DNA from: Clostridiales bacterium
GTDB taxonomy: Bacteria > Bacillota > Clostridia > Lachnospirales > WQUN01
Assembly (NCBI GenBank): GCA_031270945.1
Contig: JAISWZ010000188.1
Coordinates: 22,214 to 86,213, forward strand
Direction: 5' to 3'
Length of the DNA stretch: 64,000 nucleotides
Part shown: piece by piece, positions 63,058-64,000 of the stretch
Layout: the number at the start of each line of letters is the position of its first letter
Position numbering within the stretch: position 1 is the stretch's first letter
The notes under the pieces: generated by a model
What the model was told of the DNA's origin: nothing
Seen by the model: only the letters and a program-made list of their open reading frames with translations
The model's database searches: none
Program-made: the position numbers and the translations under genes

Positions 63058-63365
63058 TTATCGCCAAGATAAAGGTACAGTGGATCCAGAAGTCATGTTC
63101 TCTCGCAGTTTTCACAAGCTACTTTCAAAAGGGCAGTTGACATTTATGCCAATTTGACTTTTGATGCTCATAGCTTTATCCTTAAAAATAATCGGCGGTC
63201 CTCGTTTTCAAGAATCACATGATCCTCATTGACATCTGCATAAGGACACTCATTCCAATAGCATTATACCACATAAGAGTATAACTTCTGTAAAATAAAT
63301 TTTACGCTAAAATATAAACGGAACAACGTTTTGTTGAAACAGCGCCTTTGAAAGGGTGGTGATAA
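63058..63365. other. AT-rich gap with no supported gene
   Basis: A short minus-strand frame (NECPYADVNEDHVILENEDR and a few more residues, around 63166-63260) has protein-like composition but no start codon. The stretch is otherwise non-coding up to the ribosome site of the ATPase remnant at 63366. Confidence 0.3.
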
Positions 63366-63783
63366 ATGCATTTTGAAAGAGAGATAGAAAAAGATCTACT
63401 CGCCTGGAAGCAGCAAAGAGACGGCGGAATAATAGAAAAAAACCTGCTTGTGACAGGCGCTAGGCAGACTGGGAAAACAACAGTCTTGTCCAGGACTTTT
63501 CCTGCGGCTGCAACCGAGCCAAGTACGAAAGTTGGGAACATAAGGAGTTAGAGCTTGGAACAGTAGACGCCTATGGGAAGCTTTTTTCGAAGTTTGGAAA
63601 CTACACAAATTCCAAGGATACTGTGATCTTCATAGACGAAATCCAAGATAGCCCAAACTTCTACAATTGCATAAGATCCTGACCAAATTGCTTAACTCTC
63701 ATATGGTCATAACTGGAAACTATTTGAGAACATTATCTGAGACTCCATATGTTATCCGGATCGCTGCTGAATTAGGCGGCTAA
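63366..63783 (+). pseudogene. AAA_14-type ATPase gene broken by frameshifts
   Basis: It starts normally: HFEREIEKDLLAWKQQRDGG and Walker A VTGARQTGKTTVL. After about 48 codons the frame shifts; the next frame reads YESWEHKELELGTVDAYGKL and Walker B TVIFIDEIQDSPNFYN, hits a stop, and a third frame gives ILTKLLNSHMVITGNYLRTL before ending at TAA 63783. At least two frameshifts and a C-terminal truncation (no DUF4143 part) make it inactive. It has an AAAGGGTGGTG ribosome site, so decay is recent. Confidence 0.75.
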
Positions 63784-64000
63784 AAGTAATAACTTGTGCA
63801 ATAGATAAGCTACCAAAAACCATATGATGCCAAATTTCATTAAATTCGAGATTTCAATCGATAATCCGGGTAAATATCACTGAAAAAACGGCGTTTATCT
63901 TAAAATAAATGTGAATCATGACTAGAACGAGGAACTCATCTGATTTCAGCAAATATCCGCTCTTCTTGTTGTAGGTATCCGGTCTTGAGCGCTGGTTGCA
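63784..64000. other. Window end, nothing supported
   Basis: AT-rich. On the minus strand the frames entering from the right edge end within 60-120 bases, and two of them look weakly protein-like, so the tail of a minus-strand gene may enter here. I cannot choose a frame. Confidence 0.2.

Overview
The window looks like chromosomal DNA of an anaerobic, Gram-positive-type member of the Clostridia (Bacillota). The evidence is three-fold: Shine-Dalgarno sites close to AGGAGG before nearly every gene; SLH surface-layer proteins, a SipW-cognate secreted protein and a CIRCE-controlled groES-groEL pair; and an acyl-CoA dehydrogenase/EtfBA/CoA-transferase operon plus an enoate-reductase-type flavoenzyme, typical of strictly anaerobic fermenters. 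Most genes are of medium GC, but 1999-6740 and the right end (about 61740-64000) are clearly AT-richer. No rRNA, tRNA or CRISPR was found. All assignments are from reading sequence; no search was run.

Layout. 1-10600 (minus strand): a sugar-type ABC import operon (two MalF/MalG-like permeases, a HlyD-like protein, a MacB-periplasmic-domain-like membrane protein, and a 3'-truncated solute-binding protein at the left edge). An AT-rich peptide-modification cassette lies inside this series: an ABC exporter, a radical SAM protein that appears to fuse the two maturases of CXXX-repeat peptide systems, and the small CXXX-repeat modification protein. No precursor peptide is recognisable. 10600-14600: a gene-poor stretch with long perfect hairpins, a candidate untranslated transcript, and a 667-aa FMN/FeS/FAD oxidoreductase. 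14600-22823: a SipW-cognate secreted protein with an acidic tail, an AAA ATPase/PD-(D/E)XK protein, and a 1503-aa cell-wall protein with a SpoIID-like region and eleven peptidoglycan-binding repeats. 23366-28076: groES-groEL, a DUF6106-like membrane protein, signal peptidase I and a DUF1858 protein.

28862-45060 is a surface-protein locus: a transglutaminase-fold SLH protein whose catalytic Cys appears replaced by Ser, followed by five tandem SLH paralogues with a nearly constant C-terminal two thirds, different N-termini, and near-identical terminators. Partial copies and coding remnants lie between them. 45985-55926 carries a zinc-ribbon protein, a frameshifted lipoprotein, a mannoside-use operon (beta-mannosidase, GPH symporter, SGNH esterase), an alpha/beta hydrolase with its own promoter and palindrome, an unknown helical protein, and a TetR regulator. 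56157-61736 is an acyl-CoA operon (esterase, CoA-transferase, acyl-CoA dehydrogenase, EtfB, EtfA) behind a promoter overlapped by a 34-bp palindrome, very likely the TetR site. The right end holds a Fic protein with an altered active-site motif among decayed AAA-ATPase and leucine-rich-repeat genes.

Two genome-wide habits show up repeatedly: a dispersed palindromic repeat with ends close to GCATATCCCAAAATT, present in full, short and half copies; and A-rich, internally repeated spacers placed directly upstream of genes inside operons.
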